Assembly: GCA_905235675.1 (NCBI GenBank)
Contig: CAJONC010000013.1
Coordinates: 1 to 64,000 of the forward strand
Direction: 5' to 3'
DNA length: 64,000 bases
DNA from: an uncultured Bacteroidales bacterium
GTDB taxonomy: Bacteria > Bacteroidota > Bacteroidia > Bacteroidales > UBA932
The notes beneath the pieces were generated by a model. It saw only the letters and a list, made by a program, of their open reading frames with translations. It ran no database searches and was not told the DNA's origin. Position 1 is the stretch's first letter. Every line of letters starts with the position of its first letter. Made by a program: the position numbers and the translations under genes. Shown in pieces: positions 15,316-24,578 of the stretch.

Positions 15316-18009
15316 ATGAAGAAGTTTTTTCTGACCGTATTTTGCTCCCTGCTCGCAGTGGCTGTCCTGGCCCAGACTGCGGACATGATGTCCATGGCAA
15401 GGGCGGAACTCCAGAAAAGGAACCTTGACGAGACTGAAGTCAGGGCCAGGCTGCTGGGAAGCGGCATCGATGTTGACAATATCCCTCCCTCCGAGTACCC
15501 TGCATATCAGGACCGCGTGATGGCCATCATCAACCAGATGGAGGCGGAAAAGAAGGCTGCCGCAGGCGAGGGCTCCGGAACAGCCGCCGCTGCATCTGGC
15601 GCAGCCGCTGCTGCATCCGGTGCCGCCACCACCGCGTCGGAAACTCCCCAGACCACCACGGGCGAGGCCCGTGCCGAAGCCGCCCTTCAAGAGGCTCTGG
15701 CGGAAAATGGAGTATCTCCTACTGCAGGCAATGACATTTACGGCCACTCCTTCTTCACGGGACAGAGCCTTGATGTCTTCCGCACGACCGACGGAGCCCA
15801 GGCTCCCGACACCTATGTGCTTGCCGAAGGCGACGAGGTGCATATCTCCATTTTCGGATCTTCCCAGACCGAGATTCACCAGCGCATTGCAGCCGACGGT
15901 TCCATACAGCCAGCCGGTTCCACGAAGATCTTCCTCAAGGGAATGACACTCGCGCAGGGACGCACGGCAATAAGGAACAAACTCGCCGCATACTACTCCT
16001 TCGGCCCCGACCAGATTGCGGTCACTATCACCACCGCCCGCACCGTCACGGTCAGCATCTACGGCGAGGTCGGCGTACAGGGAGGATTCACCCTCAGTGC
16101 CCTGAATACTTCCTTCAACGCCCTTGCCGCTGCCGGAGGCCCCACCGCAATGGGATCTGTCCGCAACATCCAGCTTTTCCGCGCCGGCAAGGCCAGCAAG
16201 CTCGATCTTTACAAATTCATGACTACACCCAACGTGGGCACGCCTTACGACCTTCGCAACAACGATGTGATTTTCGTCCCCGTTGCTGAAAAAGTAGTCA
16301 GCATCGAGGGAACGGTAAAGCGCCCCATGCGTTATGAGCTGGTGGATTCCGAAGGACTCAGGGAGCTTATCGAATATGCAGGCGGCCTGACCGACGATGC
16401 ATATCCCGAATATGTGCAGATCGAACGCTACGACGGAGGCAGCAAGAAGTATCTCGAATACAACCTCAGGTCGGTAATGTCCGGAGGATCCAAAGTGGCC
16501 CTCGAAGCAGGTGACATTGTGCGCCTGCGCAACTCCGCGGAGCCTCTCGACCAGTATGTGTCGGTTTCCGGCGACGTTTACTACGGAGGCAACTATGCAC
16601 TTGAAGGGAATTCAAGCCTCAAGGCCCTCCTCGACAATGCGAAACCTACTTACACCGCCCGTACGGAATATGTCTATGTGGAGCGTACCCGTCCCGACGA
16701 GACCGTTGAGGTGCTGACCGTTCCCTTCCCCGGCGTGAACGGCAATCCCGATTTCACCCTGCAGGCCCGCGACGCAGTCCGTGTGCTTGATCAGGCATCC
16801 TTCCGCGACGTCGATTCAATTTCGGTCAAAGGTCAGGTGCGTGCACCTTTCACCCGCGACTTCGGGCTCAACGACCGCATGACCGTAAGCCAGGCAATCG
16901 AATATGCCAACGGCCTCAAGCCCAGCGTATTCCCCGTGGCATACATCTTCCGCCGCGACCTTACCAATGCCGACAAGATGGAATACATCCGCGTCAACCT
17001 CGACACCGACGGTGACACCCTGCTGCAGCCCGGCGACCAGCTCAATGTATATGACAATGCCAAATATACCAATATAGGCGAGGTCCGCGTAAACGGCGCC
17101 GTGAAGGAAACCGTCGCCACGGCCTATGATCCTTCGCTTACGGTGCATGACCTTCTGGCAATGGCCGGCGGTTTCACCGTGGGGGCCGCTTTCGACAGGG
17201 TTGAGGTGTTCCGCGTGAACATTGACAGTTCCGACGAGGCCAAGCTCGACCTCATTACCCTCAAAGTGGACGAAGAGTACAACCTCGTGGGCGGCGACTT
17301 CCAGCTTCAGCCCTACGACAACATAGTGGTGCGCATGACCCCGAACTTTACCATGGGCCGCCAGGTCGAAATCAACGGCCGCGTGAAATACCCCGGGGTA
17401 TATGTGCTCGACGACAACCGCACCCAGCTTTGGGAACTTGTCCAGAGGGCCGGAGGCCTGCTTGACGATGCCGACCCGTACGTAACCCTTTTCCGTACCT
17501 ACAACAACCGCGGCAACATCGGTGTCGACCTCAAGAAAGCCAGGAGCAACAAGGGCAAGGTCAACAGCGACCCCATCCTTATGGAAGGCGACGTGATTAA
17601 CATAGTGCGTCAGGAAAACACCGTTACCATACGTGAGACAGGTACCCGCATGGCCCAGTATGTTCCTGAAGGATTCTCTTCGCTCCAGACTACGTTTATA
17701 TATCAGGGCGACCACAGGGCCGACTGGTATATAAACCAGTTCGCAGGCGGATTCCAGAAGGCTGCCGACTACAACAGCGTGATAGTCACCCTGCCCAACA
17801 ATACCAATGTCGGAACCAAGAAAATCCTGGGCATACGCAGGTATCCCAAGGTGGAACCGGGCAGCGTGATAACCGTAAGCATGGACACCAAGAAGCAGGA
17901 GAAGCTCGAGCAGCCCAAGGAAAAGATAGACTGGAGCGCGGAAATGCGCAGCACCTTGTCCGCACTGACTTCCGTGGTATCCATCATATTGCTTCTCGAA
18001 AGGTTATAA
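15316..18009 (+). CDS. Polysaccharide export protein with multiple SLBB domains (Wza-like)
   Basis: 897 residues with a signal peptide (CSLLAVAVLAQ). An Ala-rich low-complexity linker lies near 80-115. A Poly_export domain follows at about 155-245 (DTYVLAEGDEVHISIFGSSQ), then at least five SLBB repeats, each opening like VSIEGTVKRPMRYEL, VSVSGDVYYGG, ISVKGQVRAPFT or VEINGRVKYPGVY. The C-terminus ends in a hydrophobic helix (LTSVVSIILLLERL). This is the outer-membrane/periplasmic export channel for capsule or exopolysaccharide in Bacteroidota. The Wzz-like gene starts 11 bp downstream, forming a classic export pair, though no glycosyltransferases are in the window. Confidence 0.9.
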   Translation: MKKFFLTVFCSLLAVAVLAQTADMMSMARAELQKRNLDETEVRARLLGSGIDVDNIPPSEYPAYQDRVMAIINQMEAEKKAAAGEGSGTAAAASGAAAAASGAATTASETPQTTTGEARAEAALQEALAENGVSPTAGNDIYGHSFFTGQSLDVFRTTDGAQAPDTYVLAEGDEVHISIFGSSQTEIHQRIAADGSIQPAGSTKIFLKGMTLAQGRTAIRNKLAAYYSFGPDQIAVTITTARTVTVSIYGEVGVQGGFTLSALNTSFNALAAAGGPTAMGSVRNIQLFRAGKASKLDLYKFMTTPNVGTPYDLRNNDVIFVPVAEKVVSIEGTVKRPMRYELVDSEGLRELIEYAGGLTDDAYPEYVQIERYDGGSKKYLEYNLRSVMSGGSKVALEAGDIVRLRNSAEPLDQYVSVSGDVYYGGNYALEGNSSLKALLDNAKPTYTARTEYVYVERTRPDETVEVLTVPFPGVNGNPDFTLQARDAVRVLDQASFRDVDSISVKGQVRAPFTRDFGLNDRMTVSQAIEYANGLKPSVFPVAYIFRRDLTNADKMEYIRVNLDTDGDTLLQPGDQLNVYDNAKYTNIGEVRVNGAVKETVATAYDPSLTVHDLLAMAGGFTVGAAFDRVEVFRVNIDSSDEAKLDLITLKVDEEYNLVGGDFQLQPYDNIVVRMTPNFTMGRQVEINGRVKYPGVYVLDDNRTQLWELVQRAGGLLDDADPYVTLFRTYNNRGNIGVDLKKARSNKGKVNSDPILMEGDVINIVRQENTVTIRETGTRMAQYVPEGFSSLQTTFIYQGDHRADWYINQFAGGFQKAADYNSVIVTLPNNTNVGTKKILGIRRYPKVEPGSVITVSMDTKKQEKLEQPKEKIDWSAEMRSTLSALTSVVSIILLLERL

Positions 18010-18019
18010 TTTGCCGGAT

Positions 18020-19165
18020 ATGGACGAGAACAACAATTATAACAACCCTTACGAGGAGGAAGAAGGCCTGGATTTCATGGCCCTTTTCCGCAGGCTGTGG
18101 GACGGACGCAAGGCCATCATAATATGGACCGTGGTGTTCATGCTCCTCGGCCTCGTTTCGGCGCTCACGATGAAACGCACGTATTCCGTGAGCAGCGTGA
18201 TGGTGCCGCAGATGGCTTCCAAGAACAATTCCAATCTCAGCAGCCTTGCCGCACTTGCCGGCGTGGACCTGGGAATGAATACTTCCGGCACCGACATCTC
18301 CCCCCTGGTCTATCCCCAGATAGTGAGCAGCGTGCCTTTCCGCCTGGAGCTGATGAACACCCCCCTGCATTACGCGAAAGCCGACACTGCAGTCAGCATG
18401 CTGACCTATGCGAAGGAATACAACAAGCCTTCGTTTATGTCCAAGGTGAAGAAATATACCATAGGACTGCCTTTTGTGATTCTCGGCGCGATCTCGGGTT
18501 CGGATAAGAAGGAGGAAATTACCCTTCCTGCAGGCAACGATGCCGATGCCCCCAGGCCTGTAACCTATACAAAGGACGAGGGCAAGATGCTTCCAGTAAT
18601 AGCTGAGTGCGTTTCGCTCGCCATAGACAAGAAGGAAGGTCTCATCACCCTGAACGTTGTGGGATCGGAGCCTTTGCAGACGGCGGAGCTTGCCCTGAAG
18701 GCGCAGGAGATGCTGCAGCGCGAAGTTACCCGCTTCCGTACCGAGAAGGCCGAGCAGGATCTGGAATACATCCAGGACCGTTACAATGAGACAAAGGCCG
18801 AGGCGGAGAAGTATCAGAACCAGCTTGCCGCCATCAATGACAGGTCGCAGGATGTAATAGGGTCGCGTTCCAACATCCAGCGGGAGAGGATACAGCAGAA
18901 ATACAGCCTTGCCAACGCCATCTATACCGACATGTCCAAGCAGCTGGAACAGGCCAGGATGCAGGTGAAGAGGGACACACCGGTGCTTGCCATAGTGCAG
19001 CCGGTCACCCTGCCTTCAAAGCCTTCGAACAGCAAGGCCAAGACTTTGATAATATGGACGTTCTTCGGATTCATACTCGGATGCGGAGCCGTTTTCCTGA
19101 AGGGCTTCATCCCCAACTTAAAGAAGAAGTTCGAAGAAGCCGGAGAGGCTGACAAGGAAGAATAA
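18020..19165 (+). CDS. Wzz-family polysaccharide chain-length determinant
   Basis: 381 residues with a transmembrane helix near residues 36-56 (IIIWTVVFMLLGLVSALTM) and a second near the C-terminus (IIWTFFGFILGCGAVF). A periplasmic coiled-coil lies between them (EQDLEYIQDRYNETKAEAEK), and a Pro-rich PVTLPSKPSNSKAK precedes TM2. This is the Wzz/PCP layout. It sets polymer length together with the SLBB channel upstream. No tyrosine kinase domain is fused. The ATG at 18020 is preferred over the TTG at 18011. tRNA-Arg follows 6 bp after the stop. Confidence 0.88.
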   Translation: MDENNNYNNPYEEEEGLDFMALFRRLWDGRKAIIIWTVVFMLLGLVSALTMKRTYSVSSVMVPQMASKNNSNLSSLAALAGVDLGMNTSGTDISPLVYPQIVSSVPFRLELMNTPLHYAKADTAVSMLTYAKEYNKPSFMSKVKKYTIGLPFVILGAISGSDKKEEITLPAGNDADAPRPVTYTKDEGKMLPVIAECVSLAIDKKEGLITLNVVGSEPLQTAELALKAQEMLQREVTRFRTEKAEQDLEYIQDRYNETKAEAEKYQNQLAAINDRSQDVIGSRSNIQRERIQQKYSLANAIYTDMSKQLEQARMQVKRDTPVLAIVQPVTLPSKPSNSKAKTLIIWTFFGFILGCGAVFLKGFIPNLKKKFEEAGEADKEE

Positions 19166-19171
19166 ACGGAT

Positions 19172-19245
19172 GGTCCCGTAGCTCAGTTGGATAGAGCAAC
19201 AGCCTTCTAAGCTGTGGGTCTTGGGTTCGAATCCCAACGGGATCA
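19172..19245 (+). tRNA. tRNA-Arg (anticodon TCT)
   Basis: 74 nt fold as a cloverleaf. The acceptor stem is GGTCCCG (19172-19178) with CGGGATC (19238-19244) and discriminator A. The D-arm contains GCTC/GAGC. The anticodon arm is ACAGC-CTTCTAA-GCTGT with TCT at 19206-19208. The T-arm contains GGTTCGAATCC. CCA is not encoded. It reads AGA/AGG arginine codons. It lies 6 bp after the Wzz stop. Confidence 0.95.
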
Positions 19246-19252
19246 CTTCTTT

Positions 19253-20149
19253 TCAAATACGCTTTCCCTGAGTCCTGGTGCGGTAAGCCAGGGGAGTCTG
19301 CCCAGTGAGGCGGCGGAACACCGTAAAGAAATAGTCGCTGTTGTCGAAACCGAGATTGTAGGCAATCTCCTTTATTTCGGCAGGGCTGTTCGTGAGCATC
19401 TCCTTCGCCTTGTTTATCTTCATGTTGAGTATATATTTTGCGGGGGAGAAGCCCGTGTATTCCTTGAATATCCTGCGGAAAGACGAATAACTCACGCATA
19501 GCTCGTCAGCGAGGCTCGTGGGGGTGACGGTCACAAGGTTTTCGTTCACCAGCATCTTTGCGCGGACCACCATCTTGGCGGTGTTGGATTCGATGAAGTT
19601 TTCGTTGCGGTCGTAGTGGTACGCGAGGCCGAGGAGGGCGCTCACTATGCCTCCGAGAGCCTGCTGGAAGCCGGACTGCTGCATTTCCGCTATTTCTGTC
19701 GCGCGCAGGTAAAGGGCGGTGAGTTCATCGTGGAAAGAAACATCCAGAATCGGCCTGCTGCGGTTGAAGAAACCGTGGGACACCCTTGTGTCCATCATCG
19801 GCCCGTCGAAACCTATCCAGTATTCCTTCCAGCCGCTTTCCCTGTTGGGGCGGTAGTTGTGCCATTCACCAGGAAAGAGCAGAATCATGTTCCCCGCATG
19901 TATGGGAAGCTTGCGGTCACGGCCGAAAGTCTCGCAGGAGAACACACCGCTGCCTTCGGTGATGTACAGAAGCTGGTATTCGCTCAGTATCCTTCCCCTT
20001 TCGGGAGAGAAGAGGTATCTTGTAGGATGGTTGGATGGGGGATAATCGGCCCCGGGGCCGATTTCCTGATGTCCTACTGAATTTACCGCCAGCCCCCATT
20101 CGAGGTCCATGGGATTTACCGCGAGATACTTTAAGTGAATTGAGGTCAT
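19253..20149 (-). CDS. AraC-family regulator, probable rhamnose operon regulator
   Basis: 298 residues. The N-terminus is a cupin-like effector domain (GSGVFSCETFGRDRKLPIHA, LLFPGEWHNYRPN). The C-terminus carries two helix-turn-helix motifs typical of AraC/XylS (TSLADELCVSYSSFRRIFKE, then IKEIAYNLGFDNSDYFFTVF). It is divergent from rhaB with an 81-bp shared region, the usual arrangement for a sugar-responsive activator. By position it should control rhaB-rhaA-SDR in response to L-rhamnose, a sugar released from rhamnogalacturonan. The effector is inferred, not shown. Confidence 0.82.
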   Translation of the reverse strand: MTSIHLKYLAVNPMDLEWGLAVNSVGHQEIGPGADYPPSNHPTRYLFSPERGRILSEYQLLYITEGSGVFSCETFGRDRKLPIHAGNMILLFPGEWHNYRPNRESGWKEYWIGFDGPMMDTRVSHGFFNRSRPILDVSFHDELTALYLRATEIAEMQQSGFQQALGGIVSALLGLAYHYDRNENFIESNTAKMVVRAKMLVNENLVTVTPTSLADELCVSYSSFRRIFKEYTGFSPAKYILNMKINKAKEMLTNSPAEIKEIAYNLGFDNSDYFFTVFRRLTGQTPLAYRTRTQGKRI

Positions 20150-20174
20150 TTTTCAAAGTCTTGTTATCGCTCCG

Positions 20175-20208
20175 CAAAGTTAAAAAACTTAGGGAATAAA
20201 TAACTTTG
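20175..20208. promoter_or_regulatory. Divergent -7 boxes between araC-type gene and rhaB
   Basis: TAACTTTG occurs on the plus strand at 20201-20208 (22 nt before the rhaB ATG) and on the minus strand at 20182-20175 (25 nt before the araC-type ATG). The two form an 8-bp inverted repeat 18 bp apart. The -33 zone of each promoter would overlap the other promoter, so the two transcripts should compete or be co-regulated. Confidence 0.5.
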
Positions 20209-20230
20209 AAAACACGAATAATAACACATT

Positions 20231-21652
20231 ATGGCAACATCTCACAAATTTCTCGCCTTCGACCTTGGTGCCACCAGCGGCCGCGCCATCGTGGGAGGAT
20301 TTGAAGACGGCCGTTTCGGAATGGAAGAAATTTACCGTTTCCCCAATGGTGTCCAGGAAATCTCCGGACGCTTCCATTGGAATACCGACGAACTCTTCGG
20401 TCACCTCAAGGAAGGGCTCCGCACCGCTGCCAGGCTCGGATACAAGATAGATTCCATAGGTATCGACACCTGGGGAGTCGACTTCGGCTGCATAGGTGCC
20501 GACGGAAACCTTCTGGCATTCCCGAGGGCCTATCGCGACCCTTACACCGAAGGCATCCCCGAGGAGGTCTTCCGCACTATTCCGCGCGAGGAGCTCTACG
20601 GAGTCACCGGAATCCAGATAATGAATTTCAACACCATCTTCCAGCTGTACGCGCAGAAGAAGGCGGGCTATGAACCCCTGCTGGATGCGGACAAGATTCT
20701 GTTCATGCCCGACCTGCTCTCTTATCTGCTCACCGGAAACATGGTATGCGAATATACCGACGCCTCCACTTCGGGGATGATGAACCAGTCCACCAGACAG
20801 TTCGAGAAAACCCTGCTGGAACGCCTCGGCATCAACCCCGGCATACTTCCCGCAATAGTCCAGCCCGGCACGAAGGTGGGCCTGCTCAAGCCTGAAATCG
20901 CGGCAGAGACAGGCATAGGACAGGTGCCCGTAATTGCGGTCGCAGGGCATGACACGGCATCGGCAATTGCAGCCGTACCTGCGTCCAACCCGCATTTTGC
21001 ATATCTCAGCAGCGGCACATGGAGCCTGATGGGAATCGAATCTCCCAAGCCCCTCATCTCCAGGGAGACCTGCAGCCTTAACTTTACCAACGAAGGCGGC
21101 ATCGAGGGTACCACCCGCTTCCTCAAGAACATCACCGGAATGTGGCTGCTCGAGCAGAGCCGCAAGGTCTGGGCAAAACAGGGCCGCACCTATACATATC
21201 CCGAAATCGAGGCCATGGCGAACGCTGCGGAAAGCTACGCCGGCATCATAGATCCCGACGCCCCCGAACTCGCCAATCCCGCCGACATGGTCGAAGCCAT
21301 CAGCCAGCTGCTCTGGAACTCCAACCAGCCCATCCCCGTCAACGACGCGGAGGTGGTGCGCTGCATCTACTGCAGCCTCGCGGCCAAATACAGGGAAGTG
21401 CTCGAAATCCTGCGCAACCAGGCATCCTTCACCATTGACACCCTGCACGTGATCGGCGGCGGTTCCGCCAACGACACCATGAGCCGCCTCACCGCCCAGG
21501 CTACAGGCGTCAAAGTGATAGCGGGCCCCGTGGAAGCCACTGCAATCGGCAACCTGATGATGCAGGCCAAGGCCGCCGGCCTGGTGAAAGACCGCTGGGA
21601 GATGCGCGAAATAATATCAAGAGAATTTAAAGTAAAAACCTTCAAAGCATGA
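20231..21652 (+). CDS. rhaB: L-rhamnulokinase
   Basis: 473 residues, FGGY-family kinase. FDLGATSGRAIVGGF is the N-terminal phosphate-binding loop and AVAGHDTASAIAAVP the central FGGY motif. SSGTWSLMGIES and HVIGGGSANDTMSRLTAQAT complete the ATP-binding lobe. Length and motif spacing fit rhamnulokinase, which phosphorylates L-rhamnulose to L-rhamnulose-1-phosphate. It overlaps rhaA by 4 bp (ATGA), so expression is coupled. Upstream is the divergent AraC regulator. Confidence 0.93.
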   Translation: MATSHKFLAFDLGATSGRAIVGGFEDGRFGMEEIYRFPNGVQEISGRFHWNTDELFGHLKEGLRTAARLGYKIDSIGIDTWGVDFGCIGADGNLLAFPRAYRDPYTEGIPEEVFRTIPREELYGVTGIQIMNFNTIFQLYAQKKAGYEPLLDADKILFMPDLLSYLLTGNMVCEYTDASTSGMMNQSTRQFEKTLLERLGINPGILPAIVQPGTKVGLLKPEIAAETGIGQVPVIAVAGHDTASAIAAVPASNPHFAYLSSGTWSLMGIESPKPLISRETCSLNFTNEGGIEGTTRFLKNITGMWLLEQSRKVWAKQGRTYTYPEIEAMANAAESYAGIIDPDAPELANPADMVEAISQLLWNSNQPIPVNDAEVVRCIYCSLAAKYREVLEILRNQASFTIDTLHVIGGGSANDTMSRLTAQATGVKVIAGPVEATAIGNLMMQAKAAGLVKDRWEMREIISREFKVKTFKA

Positions 21653-22899
21653 AAGAATCAAATATCCTGAATGCATACGCAAATGCAAAAGAGCGTTATG
21701 CCGCCCTTGGCGTAGATACCGACAAGGCAATCGAATTACTTGAAAAACAGCAGATTTCCCTGCATTGCTGGCAGACCGACGACGTGTCCGGTTTCGAGAA
21801 CGACAGTTCGCTTACCGGAGGCATACAGGCAACCGGAAACTATCCCGGACGCGCCCGCAACATCGACGAAGTCCGTGCCGACCTTGAATTTGTAAAGACA
21901 CTGCTCGCAGGCAACCACCGCGTGAACATCCACGAAATCTACGGCGATTTCGGCGGCAAGTTCGTCGACCGCGACCAGGTGGGCGTGGAGCATTTCCAGA
22001 GCTGGATCGACTGGGCAAAGGACAACAACTTCAAGCTCGACTTCAATTCCACATCCTTCTCGCACCCCAAGAGCGGCGACCTTTCCCTCGCCAATCCCGA
22101 CAAGGAAATACGTGATTTCTGGATTGAGCACACCAAGCGCTGCCGCCGTATCGCCGATGCCATGGGCAAGGCCCAGAACGACCCCTGTATCATGAATATC
22201 TGGGTGCACGACGGACAGAAGGACTACACTGTCAACCGCAAAAAGTACCGCGAGATACTCGCCGAATCCCTGGATGAAATCCTCAAGGAGGATCTCCCCG
22301 GAATGAAGAGCTGCGTGGAAGCCAAGCTTTTCGGAATCGGCCTCGAAAGCTACACCGTCGGGTCCATGGACTTCTACGAAGGATACTGCGCCACCCGCAA
22401 GGTGATATACACCCTCGATACCGGCCACTACGAGCCCACCGAGAATGTCGCCGACAAGGTGTCCGCCCTGCTGCTCTACGTCCCTGAACTGATGCTGCAC
22501 GTCAGCCGTCCCGTCCGCTGGGATTCCGACCACGTCACCGTCATGAACGACATGACACTCGACTTCTTCAAGGAACTCGTCCGTTCCGACGCCCTCGACC
22601 GCGCACACGTGGGCCTCGACTACTTCGATGCATCCATCAACCGCATCGGCGCCTACATCATCGGAACCCGCGCCACCCAGAAGTGCATACTCAGCGCACT
22701 GCTCGAACCCCTCGACACCCTTCGCAAGCTCGAAGCCGAAGGCAAGGGCTTCCAGAAGCTCGCCCTCCTCGAAGAGGCCAAGACCCTGCCTTTCGGAGCG
22801 GTTTACGATTACTTCAACTACAAGAACGGAGTTCCCGTAGGCGAGGAATATATAGCAAGCATAGAGAAATACGAGAAGGAAGTCACGTCAAAACGATAG
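21649..22899 (+). CDS. rhaA: L-rhamnose isomerase
   Basis: 416 residues, TIM-barrel isomerase. ISLHCWQTDDVSGFEN at the N-terminus and GGIQATGNYPGRARNIDEVR are strongly conserved in L-rhamnose isomerases (RhaA/RhaI). Metal ligands probably include residues in LFGIGLESYTVGSMDFYEG, IYTLDTGHYEPTENV and VRWDSDHVTVMND. It converts L-rhamnose to L-rhamnulose with Mn/Zn. Its start overlaps rhaB and the next gene starts 4 bp after its stop, giving a compact rhaB-rhaA-SDR operon. No L-rhamnose permease is present in the window. Confidence 0.92.
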   Translation: MKESNILNAYANAKERYAALGVDTDKAIELLEKQQISLHCWQTDDVSGFENDSSLTGGIQATGNYPGRARNIDEVRADLEFVKTLLAGNHRVNIHEIYGDFGGKFVDRDQVGVEHFQSWIDWAKDNNFKLDFNSTSFSHPKSGDLSLANPDKEIRDFWIEHTKRCRRIADAMGKAQNDPCIMNIWVHDGQKDYTVNRKKYREILAESLDEILKEDLPGMKSCVEAKLFGIGLESYTVGSMDFYEGYCATRKVIYTLDTGHYEPTENVADKVSALLLYVPELMLHVSRPVRWDSDHVTVMNDMTLDFFKELVRSDALDRAHVGLDYFDASINRIGAYIIGTRATQKCILSALLEPLDTLRKLEAEGKGFQKLALLEEAKTLPFGAVYDYFNYKNGVPVGEEYIASIEKYEKEVTSKR

Positions 22900-22902
22900 A
22901 CT

Positions 22903-23721
22903 ATGGCAGATTTATTTGATATCAAAGGACGTGTGGTGGTGATGACGGGCGCCTGCGGCGTGCTGGGCGCCACCATCGTCAAATACTTTGCAGCCCAGGG
23001 TTGCAAGGTTGTATTGCTGGACCTCGACAGGGCTGCCGAAAAGGGCAACCAGCTCGTGGCGGAAATCAAGGCTGACGGCGGAGAGGCTATGTTCCTTCCC
23101 ACCAATGTGCTCGACCAGGCCGTCCTCGAACAGAACCTTGCCGACATACTCGCCGCTTACGGCAGCGTGGACATCCTTCTGAACGCGGCCGGAGGCAACA
23201 TGGGCCCTGCGAACGTGACTCCGGAGCAGACCATCTTCGACCTCGACATCGACGCCACCCGCAAGGTTATAGACCTGAATACTTTCGGCACCATTATTCC
23301 TACCAAGGTTTTCGCCAAGGCAATGGTCGACCAGAAGAAGGGAAGCATCATCAACTTCTGCAGCATGTCCTCGTTCCGTCCGCTCACCCGCGTCGCCGGA
23401 TACGGCATCGCGAAGGCGGGCATGGCCAGCTGGACACAATGGCTTGCAGGTGAACTTGCAATCAAGTTCGGTGAAGGTCTCCGCGTGAACGCCATCGCCC
23501 CCGGCTTCCTGCTCACCAACCAGAACCGTACCCTGCTGACGAATCCGGACGGGAGCCTTACCGACCGTTCACACAAGATTATAGGCCACACCCCGTTCGG
23601 GCGCTTCCTCGAACCCGATGAACTCGTGGGTGCTCTGCATTATCTCGCGAGCGACGCCTCGAAGGGTGTCACCGGAACCATCGTCGCAGTGGACGGAGGC
23701 TTCAACAGCTTCACTATTTAG
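22903..23721 (+). CDS. SDR oxidoreductase (D-mannonate oxidoreductase-like)
   Basis: 272 residues. VVVMTGACGVLGATI is the NAD(P)-binding Gly motif, LLNAAGG replaces the usual NNAG, and SSFRPLTRVAGYGIAKAG supplies the Ser-Tyr-x3-Lys catalytic set. The sequence resembles the SDR-type D-mannonate (fructuronate) oxidoreductases used in hexuronate catabolism. Yet it sits 4 bp behind rhaA, where a rhamnulose-1-phosphate aldolase would be expected. Either it reduces a uronate and is merely co-regulated, or it serves a rhamnose or lactaldehyde step. No uxuA is present in the window. Its stop overlaps the convergent PorQ-like gene. Confidence 0.75.
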   Translation: MADLFDIKGRVVVMTGACGVLGATIVKYFAAQGCKVVLLDLDRAAEKGNQLVAEIKADGGEAMFLPTNVLDQAVLEQNLADILAAYGSVDILLNAAGGNMGPANVTPEQTIFDLDIDATRKVIDLNTFGTIIPTKVFAKAMVDQKKGSIINFCSMSSFRPLTRVAGYGIAKAGMASWTQWLAGELAIKFGEGLRVNAIAPGFLLTNQNRTLLTNPDGSLTDRSHKIIGHTPFGRFLEPDELVGALHYLASDASKGVTGTIVAVDGGFNSFTI

Positions 23722-24578
23722 AAGCTTACTCCGAGGCTGAATCCGAAACTGTCCTGAAGGGTGTCGGACGCGAAAAGGCAGACCGCATCCAGGGTTACAT
23801 TGAAGAACTTTAATCCCAGTCCCGCGGAAGCGTAGGACGGGATTATTGTTTCTCCCCCATAGTGGTAGCCGCCGCGCACGAAAACCAGATCCGCAAATCC
23901 GTACTGTGCCCCTGCGGACACTCCGCTGCATCCGCTGAAGTAATAATCGATCTTGAACTTCGCTTCGAGCCTGTGCAGCCCCGATACTACATTTACATAC
24001 GACCCCGCCACCGTGAATGCGGAAGGCAGTGACCAGCTTCCGGTACCCGATTTGACTGCGGGGCCGAGGTTGGACACCCCTGCCTCATAGGCGAAGCCGC
24101 GGACTTTTCCCGCGAGGAAGATGTCGGCTGCCGTGGAGCTGATGCCATAATCTTCCAGCAACTGCTCTTTGGCATACTTGGCATTGACGCCTACCGACAG
24201 GAAGTCGACGAATTTGTAGCTGATACCTGCATCCGCCAGGAGCCGGTAAGGACTGAAACTGTCCCCGAAGGCGGGTTCGCCGCTTCCGCGGGTGAAGTCC
24301 AGGCTGAGGCCGAGATTGCCGAGCCTGCCTGCGGCTCCTCCTCCGAAATACTTGCATTCATCGTATTTCGGGAGATAGTCCAGATAACTTACGCCGGCCG
24401 CGAATCTGCAGTCCATGAACGGGACGGTGGCGGCTGAGCCGACCGAAGTGCCGCCCATTGCAAGGGAAGAAGGGTTGAAGTCCTGCTGCAGGAAGGGAAG
24501 TACTTCCGTGCCGGGGCCTCCGGCCATGGCTGCCGTAGATGCAAGGGAAAGCAATAATATGGTGAATGCCTTTTTCAT
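23718..24578 (-). CDS. PorV/PorQ-type outer membrane protein (T9SS-associated)
   Basis: 286 residues with a signal peptide (MKKAFTILLLSLASTAAMA). The mature start LPFLQQDFNPSSLAMGGTSV, with a run of amphipathic beta-strands and the C-terminal FGFSLGVSF, is typical of the PorV/PorQ beta-barrel family. Some members shuttle or attach type IX secretion (T9SS) substrates. It overlaps by 4 bp the upstream subtilisin gene, whose C-terminus is a T9SS sorting domain. That pairing supports a role in exporting or anchoring the protease. Confidence 0.72.
   Translation of the reverse strand: MKKAFTILLLSLASTAAMAGGPGTEVLPFLQQDFNPSSLAMGGTSVGSAATVPFMDCRFAAGVSYLDYLPKYDECKYFGGGAAGRLGNLGLSLDFTRGSGEPAFGDSFSPYRLLADAGISYKFVDFLSVGVNAKYAKEQLLEDYGISSTAADIFLAGKVRGFAYEAGVSNLGPAVKSGTGSWSLPSAFTVAGSYVNVVSGLHRLEAKFKIDYYFSGCSGVSAGAQYGFADLVFVRGGYHYGGETIIPSYASAGLGLKFFNVTLDAVCLFASDTLQDSFGFSLGVSF

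Noticed and set aside
15540-15665. Ala-rich repeats in the SLBB gene as a DNA repeat or variable tract
   Set aside because: The codons vary and the stretch is a normal low-complexity linker between signal peptide and Poly_export domain.
19172-19245. tRNA-Arg as an integration site for a mobile element
   Set aside because: No integrase, no repeated tRNA 3' end and no change in gene type typical of an island was seen next to it.
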